This document shows, piece by piece, positions 31,341 to 41,467 of a stretch of 42,281 nt of DNA. The notes under the pieces are model-generated. The model did not search any database. It was not told the DNA's origin and worked only from the letters and a program-made list of their open reading frames with translations. This stretch comes from a virus. Where the stretch lies: the IMG/VR virus record IMGVR_UViG_3300038701_001252, positions 1 through 42,281 of that record; one strand, written 5' to 3'. Each line of letters opens with the position of its first letter. Within the stretch, counting starts at the first letter, position 1. Both the position numbers and the translations under genes were made by a program.

Positions 31341-31808
31341 ATGGCAGCAGCAGCAGCACTTGCAGGATTACAGCTATTAGGTGGAGCGGCAGAGGGCGAA
31401 GGCGCTCAGAGGTCAGCTAATTTTCAGGCTGATCAAGCGGAGGTCAGCGCCCAGTTTGCAGAAATGAATGCCGTTGATGCTATAGCTCGTGGTGATGAAG
31501 ATGCAGAGAAATATCAGGAGCATTTAAGAAAAACAAAAGGTGCTCAGCGTGCGGCATTAGCGGCTCAGGGTATTAACGTTGATGTTGGAACGGCCTCGGC
31601 TGTTCAGAAAGATACTAGTAGAATAGCCATGGAAGATATCGCTACTATTAAAAATAATGCGTGGAGAGAGTCTTTTGGATTTAAGCAGGAGGCTTCATCG
31701 CTGAGATCACAGGCTAACTTTACTAGAATTGAAGGGCGAACAAAAAAGGCCACTAGTTTATTAACAAGTGGTGCTGCAGGATTAAATACATTTTTAAATA
31801 ACAGTTGA
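31341..31808 (+). CDS. Internal virion (ejection core) protein, T7 gp14-like
   Basis: 155 residues. Ala/Gly-rich hydrophobic N-terminus (about 1-20), then a helical domain with the typical HLRKTKGAQRAALAAQGINV, TASAVQKDTSR and a basic C-terminal helix. Small core proteins of this type leave the head first and form the outer-membrane channel in T7. The next two genes encode the larger core partners. Confidence 0.8.
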   Translation: MAAAAALAGLQLLGGAAEGEGAQRSANFQADQAEVSAQFAEMNAVDAIARGDEDAEKYQEHLRKTKGAQRAALAAQGINVDVGTASAVQKDTSRIAMEDIATIKNNAWRESFGFKQEASSLRSQANFTRIEGRTKKATSLLTSGAAGLNTFLNNS

Positions 31809-31818
31809 GGGGTTATAG

Positions 31819-33498
31819 ATGCCAAAGGTTCCAGAGTTAAATAGGTCGGTTTCTACTCGTGCCTTAAACTTACAAAACAAAGAAGTGCGCGCATCAGAGA
31901 CGGCTTTCGGTGGAGGTCCTGGTGTTCAGAGGGCTATTGGTGCCGTCAGTGGTTTAATAGAAACTCAAAAGAATCAGGCTGATGATGCTCAATTTAAAGA
32001 AGCTGCGGCTGAGATTTCAAAGAGAGAGACTGAATCTTTATATGGTGAGAACGGAGCTTTAAGAAAAAAGGGCAAAGACTCGTTTGAATCATACGATCCC
32101 ACAATGAAGGGGTTTGATGATTCTGTTAACGAGTTAAAGCAAAATTATAACCCAAGAGTTCAGCGGCGTATTGATGAATATAAGCTTAGATCTAAAGGTA
32201 ATCTCGATAAAGCCATTCAGAGACATATGTTTTCCGAGGGCCAGAAGTATGAAACTCAGGCTACAAAAAGTTTAGTAAAAAATGAGCAGAATGCAGCTAT
32301 CGAAAACTTTAATGATCCAGATCGAATATGGAGTTCATTGAATGCTCAGGTATTGGCTATTGGAAATGAAGCTAATAATAAAGGCTGGGATGAGGACACA
32401 AAAGATCTTGAGATTGGCAAGGCCATTGGTCAAACCCATTACGGTGTAATTAGTAAGATGGTTAATGGTGGCGCTGATCAGGAGGCTGTTGAACATTATG
32501 AGAAAAATAAAAAAACTATCCCTGGAGATTATCGACAGCAGATTGAAAAGGTTTTGGACGTTGGAAAGCTCAGGGGAGAGTCTCAGCGTGCTGCGGACGA
32601 TATTGTTAATAAGAATGAAAGCCTATCAACAGCTCTTGAGTCAGCGAGATCAATCGAAGATCCAAAGAAAAGAGATGAAGTTGTAAGAAGAGTTAAGCAG
32701 CAATTCTCAGATAGAAAAAGCGCAGAACGTTTTGATCAAGAGAGAACGTTTGAGGCGTTCAATGATATTTTAGTTAAAGAGAATGGAAATCTAGATGCAT
32801 TGCCTGCAGCACAGCTAACGGATTTAACAGCAAGCCAGGAGCGCAATTTAAAGGATTATGCTAGGAAGCTTAGATCTGGGGAGCAAATAGAAAGAAACTC
32901 AGCTGAGTATTATGACTTGTTAACAATGGCATCAAGCCCAGCTACTCGTAATAAGTTTTTGCAAACCAACTTAAGAGATCCTAAGTATTTAAATAGTATA
33001 AATTCATCACAATTAAGCGAGTTAATGAAAACTCAAGTTGCTGCTCGCAAGGGTGACTCTAAGACTAATAAGTTATTAGACGGTATTCAAACTAAAAACA
33101 GTATTATTAATGGAGCTCTTGATGCGGCTGAGATTGAGTATGGAAAGTCTGCGAACAAAGAAAATAATGAGAAGGCTAACAAGTTTAGAAGTGCTGTTGA
33201 TAAGCTAGTTACTGAGCAGCAGGATAAACTTGGTAGAGAGCTTACGAATGAGGAAGTCAGAGACATAACTGAAAACTTGATGGTAGAGGTTGTAACTGAT
33301 GATGGCTGGTTTGTTGATACCAAAAAGAAAGTTTTTGAATTGAAGGCAGAGGAATCTGGAGAGGTTAAGTTTTCAGAGATACCAGCTAGAGATAAAGAAG
33401 AGATTTCTGCAATATTACGCAAGATGAATAAGCCAGTTAATAACGAGAATATTCAAGCAATGTATATTGCTAAGTTGAACAGATTGAGGTCGAAATAG
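31819..33498 (+). CDS. Internal virion (ejection core) protein, T7 gp15-like
   Basis: 559 residues, almost all helical and highly charged, beginning VPELNRSVSTRALNLQNKEV. Repeated Lys/Glu-rich helices and no catalytic motif fit a T7 gp15-type periplasmic tunnel subunit. It is located where gp15 is in T7, between the small core protein and the giant protein. Starts 10 nt after the previous gene and ends directly before the next. Confidence 0.78.
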   Translation: MPKVPELNRSVSTRALNLQNKEVRASETAFGGGPGVQRAIGAVSGLIETQKNQADDAQFKEAAAEISKRETESLYGENGALRKKGKDSFESYDPTMKGFDDSVNELKQNYNPRVQRRIDEYKLRSKGNLDKAIQRHMFSEGQKYETQATKSLVKNEQNAAIENFNDPDRIWSSLNAQVLAIGNEANNKGWDEDTKDLEIGKAIGQTHYGVISKMVNGGADQEAVEHYEKNKKTIPGDYRQQIEKVLDVGKLRGESQRAADDIVNKNESLSTALESARSIEDPKKRDEVVRRVKQQFSDRKSAERFDQERTFEAFNDILVKENGNLDALPAAQLTDLTASQERNLKDYARKLRSGEQIERNSAEYYDLLTMASSPATRNKFLQTNLRDPKYLNSINSSQLSELMKTQVAARKGDSKTNKLLDGIQTKNSIINGALDAAEIEYGKSANKENNEKANKFRSAVDKLVTEQQDKLGRELTNEEVRDITENLMVEVVTDDGWFVDTKKKVFELKAEESGEVKFSEIPARDKEEISAILRKMNKPVNNENIQAMYIAKLNRLRSK

Positions 33499-36400
33499 AT
33501 GGCATCTGAATATGAAGAAATTGCTTTAACTTTGTTTGATAAAGAAGCGCAGGCTAGTGAGAACGTAAACACTCAGCCTGCGCCACAACAGGAGTCGAGT
33601 ACCGAATATGAATCGATTGCTACTGATCTATTCGGTAATCCAGAGCAGAACTTTAAACAATCTGCATTTGCTGCATCTAGGAAAGACTCTGGACGGATGG
33701 CTGAGGCTGTTAAGCTATCCAAGGATTTTAACTTACCGCCCGAATTTGTTGAGAGAAATTTAGACTCATTAAGAGAAAAAAGGTCTCAGCAAACTGATTT
33801 AGATTACGAGCGAATTGCAATGGAGTCTCCAGAGCTTTCTGACTGGTTAAGCAATCCAGTGAATGCGACTGTTGGCAAGAATGATGTAAATAATTTGCAG
33901 AAGGTTACTAAAAATAAAAATAGAATAAAGCCATACAATGATGAAGAGTGGCTAGATGCTGGTGGAGCTTTTGAGAGTGGCATGAATAACTTAGCCTCGA
34001 GCAGTGTTCATGTGGCTCATGCCTATGGGATGATTGATGCTGATACTGCAGCTGAAATTGTTGCTGCTAGAAATAAGGCGGCTCAAGATGCTAGAGAGCA
34101 GGCTCCTAGTTTTGCAAAAGAATATTCAAGAGTTTTGGAAAAAGAAGGTGGCGACATTGATAAGGCTGTTAACCAGTTTTTAGGTGGGGCTGAAGAGTAT
34201 AGGAAAGGCGAGATATTTAATGCCTTAAAAGAGTTCACAGTTGGTGGAGCCAAGACTGTTGGAGAGACTTTAGATTTTATTGGTGCAGCTACTGTGATGA
34301 GGCCGAGGGGTTTTATTAGATCAAGCATTGAGCAGGTGGCTAATATGGCTCCTAGTTTAGTAACTGGGTTTGCTGGGGCTAAGGTGGGCGCTACAGGTGG
34401 TGCTGCTATTGGTTCTGCGGCTCCTGGTATCGGGACTGCTGCTGGAGCTACAGTTGGGGGAATAGGCGGGTTTGTTGCTGGATCGTTTGCTGGTGGAGTT
34501 GGTGTTGAAGTTGGTGCATGGTTTAACCAAGAGCTTTCTGAGCGCGGCATAGATATAACGAATGCTCAGGAAATTAAGCAGGCCTATTCAAATAAAAAAT
34601 TAATGGCTCAGATTTTAAAAGAAGCTGAGAGAAAAGGTGTTACCACAGCTGGTGTTGATGCTGCATTTAACCTGTTCGCCGGTAAATTTTTAAAAGGCGC
34701 TAAGGGTGCAAAACTGTCTGGAAAAGCTAAGGCTGTTGCGAAGGAAGCTACTGTTCAAACAGTTGGTGAATCGGCTTCAGAATTTGCAGGCCAGGTCGCA
34801 GCTCGTGATGGTGACTTAGGTAAAGTAAGTTATGGAGACGTTGTAGCTGAAGGTATTTTAAGTTTAGGAACATCTGCTGGTGACGTTGTAATTGGTGGAG
34901 CTGTAAGATCCGTTAGGGAACAATACAGTCAGGATACAGTTGATGCCGCTGAGGAAATTTCAGTTGATAGAAACAGGGCTATGCAGGCTATTGAAGAGTC
35001 TCATGCTATTAAAGAGATGGCTGATGCTGCTATTGATTCTAAGACTCGTGAATTATCCCCTGAGGTATTTTCTGACTTAGTTGGAGATGAGCAGCAAGTT
35101 TATTTTCAAAATAATGAGTGGGATGAATACTGGAAATCTAAAGGCGAGTCACCAGTTAAAATGGCAGAAGAGCTGTTAGGTATAGATAGCTATAATGACG
35201 CGGTGGAGACTGGGCGTGACATTGAAATCGCTGCTAGTGAGATATTATCTAAGCTTGAAGACAAAGAGCAGTTTGATGATCTCATGGGAATACTCAGAAC
35301 TCAGCCTGATGGTATGACCTACACTGAGGCCAGTGAGTTTTTACAATCCATGCCAGAGACTATGAAAGAGTTATCTGAGGAGGCTGTTGAAAAGCAGGAC
35401 TTTATTGATCAAGCTGAAAAGTCAGCTCGTGAAATTCAGAAGCAAGTTGAGCAACAGTTGGTCGCGGCTGGTAGGAGTAAAGTTGAAGCGGCTCCTATTG
35501 CAGAGTTTTATAGAGTTTTAGGTATTCGTAACAGTCAAGATCCTCAGGAGTTGTTTAAAAAGTATGGGTTGAATATTCAGAAGGTTGATGGGGATGTTAC
35601 GGCTAGTGGGGATGTTTTATATCAGAAAGAAACTGATCCGCTAGGATTCTATTCTAAATTAAACAGTACCGTTGTAGAAATGGACTTCAAGTCAATCCCA
35701 AGTAAAGACCTAGCAAGCCGTTTAAAGAAAACCGATGGCCTTAAAAAAGAAGAGCTTGAGTGGACTGGTGTTATTGACTGGCTTGAGGCTGAATCTCGTA
35801 AGGTTAGTAAGGAAGAAGTCGCTGAGTTTTTAAATGGTGGTGGGGTTCAGATTGAGGAGGTTACTTTATCTGAGGCTAGTGAGTCTGATGAGCGCGGTGA
35901 ATACGACATAAGAGAAGTTGAAGATGATGATGGGGGAATTGTTTATGCTGTTGAAGATTGGGCTGGAAATGATATTGAAGTATTTGATAACGAAACTGAA
36001 GCTGAAGATTATATAGAAAGTCTTGTAAGCGAGGCTATGCCTACAAAATTCGAGGACTACTCCCTCCCAGGCGGCGAGAATTATCGTGAGGTTTTGTTGA
36101 CGTTGCCTCCTGTTGAGGTTGATCCAGGAACACTGAGCAGGCTCGAAGTAGACTATGAGGATATGCAGGCTCAAGCACAGAGAGCTGCAAAAGAAAAGGC
36201 CGATATAATCTTAGAGTTTTCAACTTTGTTTGCAAAAGAAAATGCAGACATGAGTGATGAAGCTCGCAGGATGATGTTTAAAGAGGTCAGGAATAAGATT
36301 GAATTTGCTGGTGAGGGAAGAAATCGACCAGAGGTTGACGAAAATCAACAGAGGTCTGTTGATGAATTTATGGAGTCTGATCAGTTCAGCGATGAATTAA

Positions 36401-39400
36401 AGCAGCTTTTTATGGAGGCTGTCATTGCCACAAAAAAGGAAACTGGCCTTAGCTTTCAAGAATATACCATGAGCAGCGAATTAAGAGATGCAAGGAAGAA
36501 TAAAAGCGCAAAGAACTACACCTCCTCCCACTGGGACCAAGAAAACGTCCTAGCCCACATGCGCTTAAGTGATCGTGTAGATAGTAATGGAAAGAAAACA
36601 TTATTGATTGATGAGATACAGAGTGACTGGCATCAGGAGGGGCGGAAGAAGGGGTATAAACAAGCTTCGATTGATGCTGATGTTATTGAATTTCTAAGAA
36701 ACGAAACAGATGGATTGCTTGATAAATTAATTGATAAGTATAGCTTAGAAGGTCCTGACTATAGAAGTAAAATTCAGGATATAGCCAATCAACAACGTGA
36801 TGGAGTCCCAAACGCCCCCTTCAAACAATCAGATGCCTGGGCCATGCTCGTATTTAAACGCGCCTTAAGAATGGCAGCAGAGCAAGGTTATGATGCTGTA
36901 GCGTGGACGCCTGGGGATGTTCAGGCTGAGCGGTATGATTTAAGTAAAAAGATAAGTAAGGTTTCTTACGATTCGCAAACAAAAACATTGGTGGCCGTTG
37001 ATCTAAATGGAACTCCTGTTATGACAGAATCGGTAGAAGAAAATAAAATTGACGATTATGTTGGGAAAGATGTTGCTGAAAAACTAGTAAATTCTGAGCC
37101 TAATGAGAGTGGCATTAAATCTATTGAGGGCGATGGCCTTAAAGTCGGCGGCGAAGGCATGAAAGCCTTCTACGATAAAATGCTACCTAAAGCTGTAGGT
37201 AAGTATATTAAGAAGCTTGATAAGTCTGCGAAGGTGGGGGTTGATTCTGTTGATGCTGGTGAGCGTGAGATAAGCGCAAGAGATGAAAAGTATGACGAAC
37301 TCAGGAAAGACATTAAAGGATTTTCGATTGATGACTTTAAAGTTGATGAATCAATATCTGACGAAGATAGAACTGTTTATAAGGTGCCAGCCTCTAATAG
37401 ATATTATACAGTTCAGCACTACAACAATGATAGTGTGGTTTACACAAATGAAGATGCTGATATCTATGGCGAGAGATTCAAGTCTGTAGATAAGTTTAAA
37501 GAAGTAATGTTTGGTGACATGACAGACAGGTCGGCCACCCAGCAAGTCTGGCACCTCCCAATAACAGAAAAACTAAAAGCAGAAGTCCTATCAGGACAGA
37601 CATTATTTCAAGATGACAAAAAGGGTTTCATAACAAAAGGCCCAACAGATTTCTTTAATAACATTACATTATTGAGAAAGGCAGATAAGTCTACTTTCTT
37701 GCATGAGTCTGGGCATTACTTTTTAGAAATACTAAAGGATATGTCAGCGCTTGATAATACTAGCCAAGAGATTAAGGATGACTTTCAAGGCATTCTTGAG
37801 TGGCTAGGTGTTGAGTCAGCAGATCAGATAGAAGTTGAGCATCATGAAAAGTGGGCGCGTGGTTTTGAGGCTTACTTAAGAGAGGGCAAGGCTCCATCTG
37901 ATAAATTAAGAAAAGCGTTTAATACGTTTAAGGTTTGGTTGACTCAGGTTTATAAGAACTTAAGGCAGCTTAATGTTGAGCTATCTCCAGATGTTAAAGA
38001 CATTATGAATAGAATGCTAGCGACTCAGGGGGAGATTGACGCCGCCAGAAAAGAGATGCGTGATGAGCCTCTGTTTACAGATCCAATAGCTGCAGGGATG
38101 AGTGAAGCTCAGGCTCAAAAATATCGTGATGCTCAGGGCATGGCTATGATCGCAGCTCAAGAGAAGCTACAAAAGAAACTCATGCGTGATCGTGAGAGAA
38201 AATTAAAATTAAAAAAGAAACCTATAAGAGATGAGATAACAAAGCAGGTAAATGAAGAGCGCGTATTTGATGCCATAAGTATCCTTAAAAAGGGTGTTCA
38301 TGCTGATGGTGCTGAATTGGGTGATGGTATCTCTGCCATTAAACTTGATAAGTCTGAGTTTGAAAAAAGGTTCCCACAGTTTAAAGGTAATCGAAATTTT
38401 TACGGCATGTTCTCATCTGAGAATACAGTCCCTATGGATATGGCAGCATCGATGTTAAATTACGCTAGTACTCAGGATATGGCTGTAGAAATAGCAAACG
38501 CTCCTAAGAAGCAAGACTATATTAACTCGCTGACTGAACAGAGGTTAAGTGAGATAGCTGATGATTTATTGAATAAGGATGTGATCGCAGTTGAGGCGAT
38601 GATGGACTACCATAATGAGGATCGAATGAAAAAGATCCGCATGGAGTATGAGCACATTGCCAGCAACAATAAGGGTGTTTCTAGGGAGATCACTCGTAGG
38701 GTTTCAAAAAGGCCGACTCCTCAGAAGCAAATTAAAGATCTTGCGATTAAATCTATTAATAATATGCCAGTTGGTAAATTAAAGCCTAACACATATCGAT
38801 TAGCTGAGAGACGTTTTGCAAAACTCGCAGGCCAGGAGTTAGCCAGGGGTGATGTTCAGGCAGCATTTGAAGCTAAGGAAAAAGAGCTATTCAATTATGA
38901 ATTATATCGTGCTGCTGTAGAGGCTAAGCAGACTGTTGATAAAAAGGTTAAAGATACTAAGAAGTTTTTTAAGAAGGATGAGGATTTAGCTAAAACTCGT
39001 GAGCTTGATTTTATAAATGCAGCTCGTGCAGTTCTGTCACGCTATGGTATTGGCAGAGCTAAGAATGATCCAATGGCTTACCTTGGTAAGATGAAGGAGT
39101 ATAACCCTGATGCTTATGAGACTGTAAGTTCTATTATTGTCGGTGTTATGGACGATCCAGATAACTATAAGAATATTGAGTATTCTAAGTTTAAGGATGT
39201 GATGGAGTCTATCCAGGCATTATGGGATTTATCTCGTGATGTTAAGACTGTTGATGTTGACGGCGTAAAGTATGAAATATCAAAAGCTGTAGAAGAAATG
39301 TCAGCTGATATGCAGAAATTTATTAAGCCTAAAGCTAAAGAAAAATATAACAGAACGGCTACTGATCTTGAGAAGATGAAGGTTGGTCTTTTAAGCGTAA

Positions 39401-41421
39401 AGGCTTTAGTTCAAAGATACGAGTCCTGGATTGACATTATGGACCTTGGTGATGTCAGGGGTTCGTTTAGGAAGTTTTTATTTACTAATATTTCTGAGGC
39501 TGTTGATAAGTTTGAAGTTCAGAACACTCAGTATAAGAAGCGAATACTAGAACTATCTGCACCAATAAAAGAAAATATGGATCTGACTAAGCCTATTCAG
39601 GCTGATGAGATTGGTTTTGAATTTAAAAACAAAGCTGAATTATTGGGAGCATTGATACACACTGGGAACGAATCGAACCTTAAGAAATTATTAGTTGGTT
39701 ACGGATGGGGCGAGCTTGATGAGAATGGAGACTTGATCCGAAGTAATTGGGATAAGTTTATTTCTCGAATGCAGTCTGAAGGTGTATTAACAAAAGAAGA
39801 TTATGATTATGTTCAGTCTCTTTGGGATCTGATGGAGGAGATTAAGCCTCAGGCTCAGAAGGCCCATAAGAAGGTGTTTGGATTTTATTTCGATGAGATT
39901 ACCCATAAAGAATTTGAAACCCCATTTGGTACCTATAGAGGTGGATATGCACCAGCCAAGGTTGATCCATTCGCTGTTACTGATATAGCTCGTAGGTCTG
40001 AGCTTGAGGAGTTTACAAAAAGCAATACAGCGTTTAACTGGCCAGCTGCTGGTGGTCGTGGGTTTACTAAATCTAGGGTTGAAAATTTTAATAAGCCATT
40101 AAATTTAAACATCGGTTTGGTTGGCAGGCATGTAGAGGACGCATTAAGGTTTGCTATTGTTAAGCCAGCAGTTGTTGACGCTGCTAAAATATCAGTGAAC
40201 CAAGAGTTTAAAACAGCGATGGGTGAGTTAGATCCTGTGGCGATTGATCAGATTATAAAGCCTGCTCTAAATAGAGCTGATAAAAACACTATACAGAATA
40301 CTGATCCTAGCAAGAACAGGGTTATGGGAGGCATTGGTAGGTTTCTTAAAAGTAGCGCCAGTGCTCAATTAATGTTCGCAAACGTGGTGAATACAGTGGA
40401 GCAGTTTGCAGGTTTTGGAATATCGGCTACAAAAATTAGCCCTCGGTATATAGCAAGGTCTGGGTTTAAATTTATGTCGAACCCTAAGCAGATGTCTGCT
40501 GACATTGCCGAATTATCTCCAGCTATGAGAACACGCTCTGATGAGCAGATGTTTGAGATTCAGAAGCAAGCTCGAGATATATTTAGTGAGAAAAACAATT
40601 ATACTAAAATGAAAGACTGGCTTACTAAACACACATATTTTCTACAGGCCTTTACTCAGAACATTGTTGATAGCATCACATGGCAGGCTAGTTATGATGA
40701 GTCTGTGGCCTCTGGATTAACTAACAAGGAAGCTATTAGAAAAGCTGACAGTGACGTTAGAACTACTCAATCATCGAGAAGATCGTTTGATGTTAGTAAT
40801 TTAGAGACCAATGAGACTCTGCAGTTCTTCCAGATGTTTATGAACTTTTTTAATATGCTGGCTAATGTAAATCATGCCAATTTCAGCAAGCTTTATTATG
40901 AAGATATTGGAATGAAAAAGAAATTCGCTAAGGGTTTATATTTATATATGGCAGGGTTTGCTGGTGTTGCCATATTTAGTGGGGCGCTCAGGAAGATGGC
41001 CGCTGGTGGTTTAGATGCTGATGATGATGATGAGTATTTAGATGATCTTTATGATGTATTAATTGGATCACAGATTGATCTAGGGCTAGCTATGATGCCT
41101 GTCGCGGGGCCAGCTATAAATGCTGGTATAAATAGGTATAACGATAAATGGTATGATGATCGAGTTTCAGCATCACCTGCAATGTCTGCTTTAACAACTG
41201 TTGTAGGGGCACCTGCTGGATTATTCGACAAGGATGGAGACCTTAGGAAGCAAGGTGTGCGGGATGGATTTACGGCACTTGGTATTTTAACTGGTATGCC
41301 ATTAAGGCCAATATCTAAGCCAATTACATATTTAATGGACGTAAGTTCAGGTGATGCTGATCCAACTGGGCCTATTGACTTTACGCGTGGTCTAGTTACA
41401 GGAAAACCTGGAGTTGAGTGA
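33499..41421 (+). CDS. Giant polyvalent ejection protein with zincin motif
   Basis: 2640 residues, 19% of the genome. Disordered N-terminus; glycine-zipper membrane-like region at about 283-340 (GFAGAKVGATGGAAIGSAAP); helical linker; polyvalent-protein associated domain at about 850-1375 with blocks YSLPGGENYREVLLTLP, NVLAHMRL, EIQSDWHQEGRKKGY, VPNAPFK and GEGMKAFYDKMLP; a zincin-like HESGH at 1402-1406; coiled-coil regions; and a C-terminal large polyvalent-associated domain ending in a hydrophobic segment (LYLYMAGFAGVAIFSGAL). By position it replaces T7 gp16, but I see no lysozyme or transglycosylase motif. It is probably injected with the DNA, carrying several effector activities. Five sub-segments have unusual codon use (see findings). 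Confidence 0.8.
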   Translation: MASEYEEIALTLFDKEAQASENVNTQPAPQQESSTEYESIATDLFGNPEQNFKQSAFAASRKDSGRMAEAVKLSKDFNLPPEFVERNLDSLREKRSQQTDLDYERIAMESPELSDWLSNPVNATVGKNDVNNLQKVTKNKNRIKPYNDEEWLDAGGAFESGMNNLASSSVHVAHAYGMIDADTAAEIVAARNKAAQDAREQAPSFAKEYSRVLEKEGGDIDKAVNQFLGGAEEYRKGEIFNALKEFTVGGAKTVGETLDFIGAATVMRPRGFIRSSIEQVANMAPSLVTGFAGAKVGATGGAAIGSAAPGIGTAAGATVGGIGGFVAGSFAGGVGVEVGAWFNQELSERGIDITNAQEIKQAYSNKKLMAQILKEAERKGVTTAGVDAAFNLFAGKFLKGAKGAKLSGKAKAVAKEATVQTVGESASEFAGQVAARDGDLGKVSYGDVVAEGILSLGTSAGDVVIGGAVRSVREQYSQDTVDAAEEISVDRNRAMQAIEESHAIKEMADAAIDSKTRELSPEVFSDLVGDEQQVYFQNNEWDEYWKSKGESPVKMAEELLGIDSYNDAVETGRDIEIAASEILSKLEDKEQFDDLMGILRTQPDGMTYTEASEFLQSMPETMKELSEEAVEKQDFIDQAEKSAREIQKQVEQQLVAAGRSKVEAAPIAEFYRVLGIRNSQDPQELFKKYGLNIQKVDGDVTASGDVLYQKETDPLGFYSKLNSTVVEMDFKSIPSKDLASRLKKTDGLKKEELEWTGVIDWLEAESRKVSKEEVAEFLNGGGVQIEEVTLSEASESDERGEYDIREVEDDDGGIVYAVEDWAGNDIEVFDNETEAEDYIESLVSEAMPTKFEDYSLPGGENYREVLLTLPPVEVDPGTLSRLEVDYEDMQAQAQRAAKEKADIILEFSTLFAKENADMSDEARRMMFKEVRNKIEFAGEGRNRPEVDENQQRSVDEFMESDQFSDELKQLFMEAVIATKKETGLSFQEYTMSSELRDARKNKSAKNYTSSHWDQENVLAHMRLSDRVDSNGKKTLLIDEIQSDWHQEGRKKGYKQASIDADVIEFLRNETDGLLDKLIDKYSLEGPDYRSKIQDIANQQRDGVPNAPFKQSDAWAMLVFKRALRMAAEQGYDAVAWTPGDVQAERYDLSKKISKVSYDSQTKTLVAVDLNGTPVMTESVEENKIDDYVGKDVAEKLVNSEPNESGIKSIEGDGLKVGGEGMKAFYDKMLPKAVGKYIKKLDKSAKVGVDSVDAGEREISARDEKYDELRKDIKGFSIDDFKVDESISDEDRTVYKVPASNRYYTVQHYNNDSVVYTNEDADIYGERFKSVDKFKEVMFGDMTDRSATQQVWHLPITEKLKAEVLSGQTLFQDDKKGFITKGPTDFFNNITLLRKADKSTFLHESGHYFLEILKDMSALDNTSQEIKDDFQGILEWLGVESADQIEVEHHEKWARGFEAYLREGKAPSDKLRKAFNTFKVWLTQVYKNLRQLNVELSPDVKDIMNRMLATQGEIDAARKEMRDEPLFTDPIAAGMSEAQAQKYRDAQGMAMIAAQEKLQKKLMRDRERKLKLKKKPIRDEITKQVNEERVFDAISILKKGVHADGAELGDGISAIKLDKSEFEKRFPQFKGNRNFYGMFSSENTVPMDMAASMLNYASTQDMAVEIANAPKKQDYINSLTEQRLSEIADDLLNKDVIAVEAMMDYHNEDRMKKIRMEYEHIASNNKGVSREITRRVSKRPTPQKQIKDLAIKSINNMPVGKLKPNTYRLAERRFAKLAGQELARGDVQAAFEAKEKELFNYELYRAAVEAKQTVDKKVKDTKKFFKKDEDLAKTRELDFINAARAVLSRYGIGRAKNDPMAYLGKMKEYNPDAYETVSSIIVGVMDDPDNYKNIEYSKFKDVMESIQALWDLSRDVKTVDVDGVKYEISKAVEEMSADMQKFIKPKAKEKYNRTATDLEKMKVGLLSVKALVQRYESWIDIMDLGDVRGSFRKFLFTNISEAVDKFEVQNTQYKKRILELSAPIKENMDLTKPIQADEIGFEFKNKAELLGALIHTGNESNLKKLLVGYGWGELDENGDLIRSNWDKFISRMQSEGVLTKEDYDYVQSLWDLMEEIKPQAQKAHKKVFGFYFDEITHKEFETPFGTYRGGYAPAKVDPFAVTDIARRSELEEFTKSNTAFNWPAAGGRGFTKSRVENFNKPLNLNIGLVGRHVEDALRFAIVKPAVVDAAKISVNQEFKTAMGELDPVAIDQIIKPALNRADKNTIQNTDPSKNRVMGGIGRFLKSSASAQLMFANVVNTVEQFAGFGISATKISPRYIARSGFKFMSNPKQMSADIAELSPAMRTRSDEQMFEIQKQARDIFSEKNNYTKMKDWLTKHTYFLQAFTQNIVDSITWQASYDESVASGLTNKEAIRKADSDVRTTQSSRRSFDVSNLETNETLQFFQMFMNFFNMLANVNHANFSKLYYEDIGMKKKFAKGLYLYMAGFAGVAIFSGALRKMAAGGLDADDDDEYLDDLYDVLIGSQIDLGLAMMPVAGPAINAGINRYNDKWYDDRVSASPAMSALTTVVGAPAGLFDKDGDLRKQGVRDGFTALGILTGMPLRPISKPITYLMDVSSGDADPTGPIDFTRGLVTGKPGVE

Positions 41422-41454
41422 CGAATGATTTTTAATTTTATAAGATTTAATAAA

Positions 41455-41461
41455 TCGGGGG
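41455..41461 (+). promoter_or_regulatory. Unusual RBS-like leader TCGGGGG
   Basis: Third instance of TCGGGGG exactly 6 nt before a start codon, here ATG 41468 of the tail fibre. The 46-bp gap before the gene is otherwise AT-rich and shows no terminator. Confidence 0.5.
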
Positions 41462-41467
41462 AAATAA

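Noticed and set aside
34083-34550. 155-codon minus-strand ORF inside the giant gene
   Set aside because: Shadow of the Gly/Ala-rich segment on the plus strand; proline/alanine-rich translation, no RBS, no family.
33499-41421. N4-like virion RNA polymerase in the giant protein
   Set aside because: Size and position would fit, but I found no polymerase motifs (for example the R-x-x-x-K-R-x-x-M type) and the content matches polyvalent-domain proteins.
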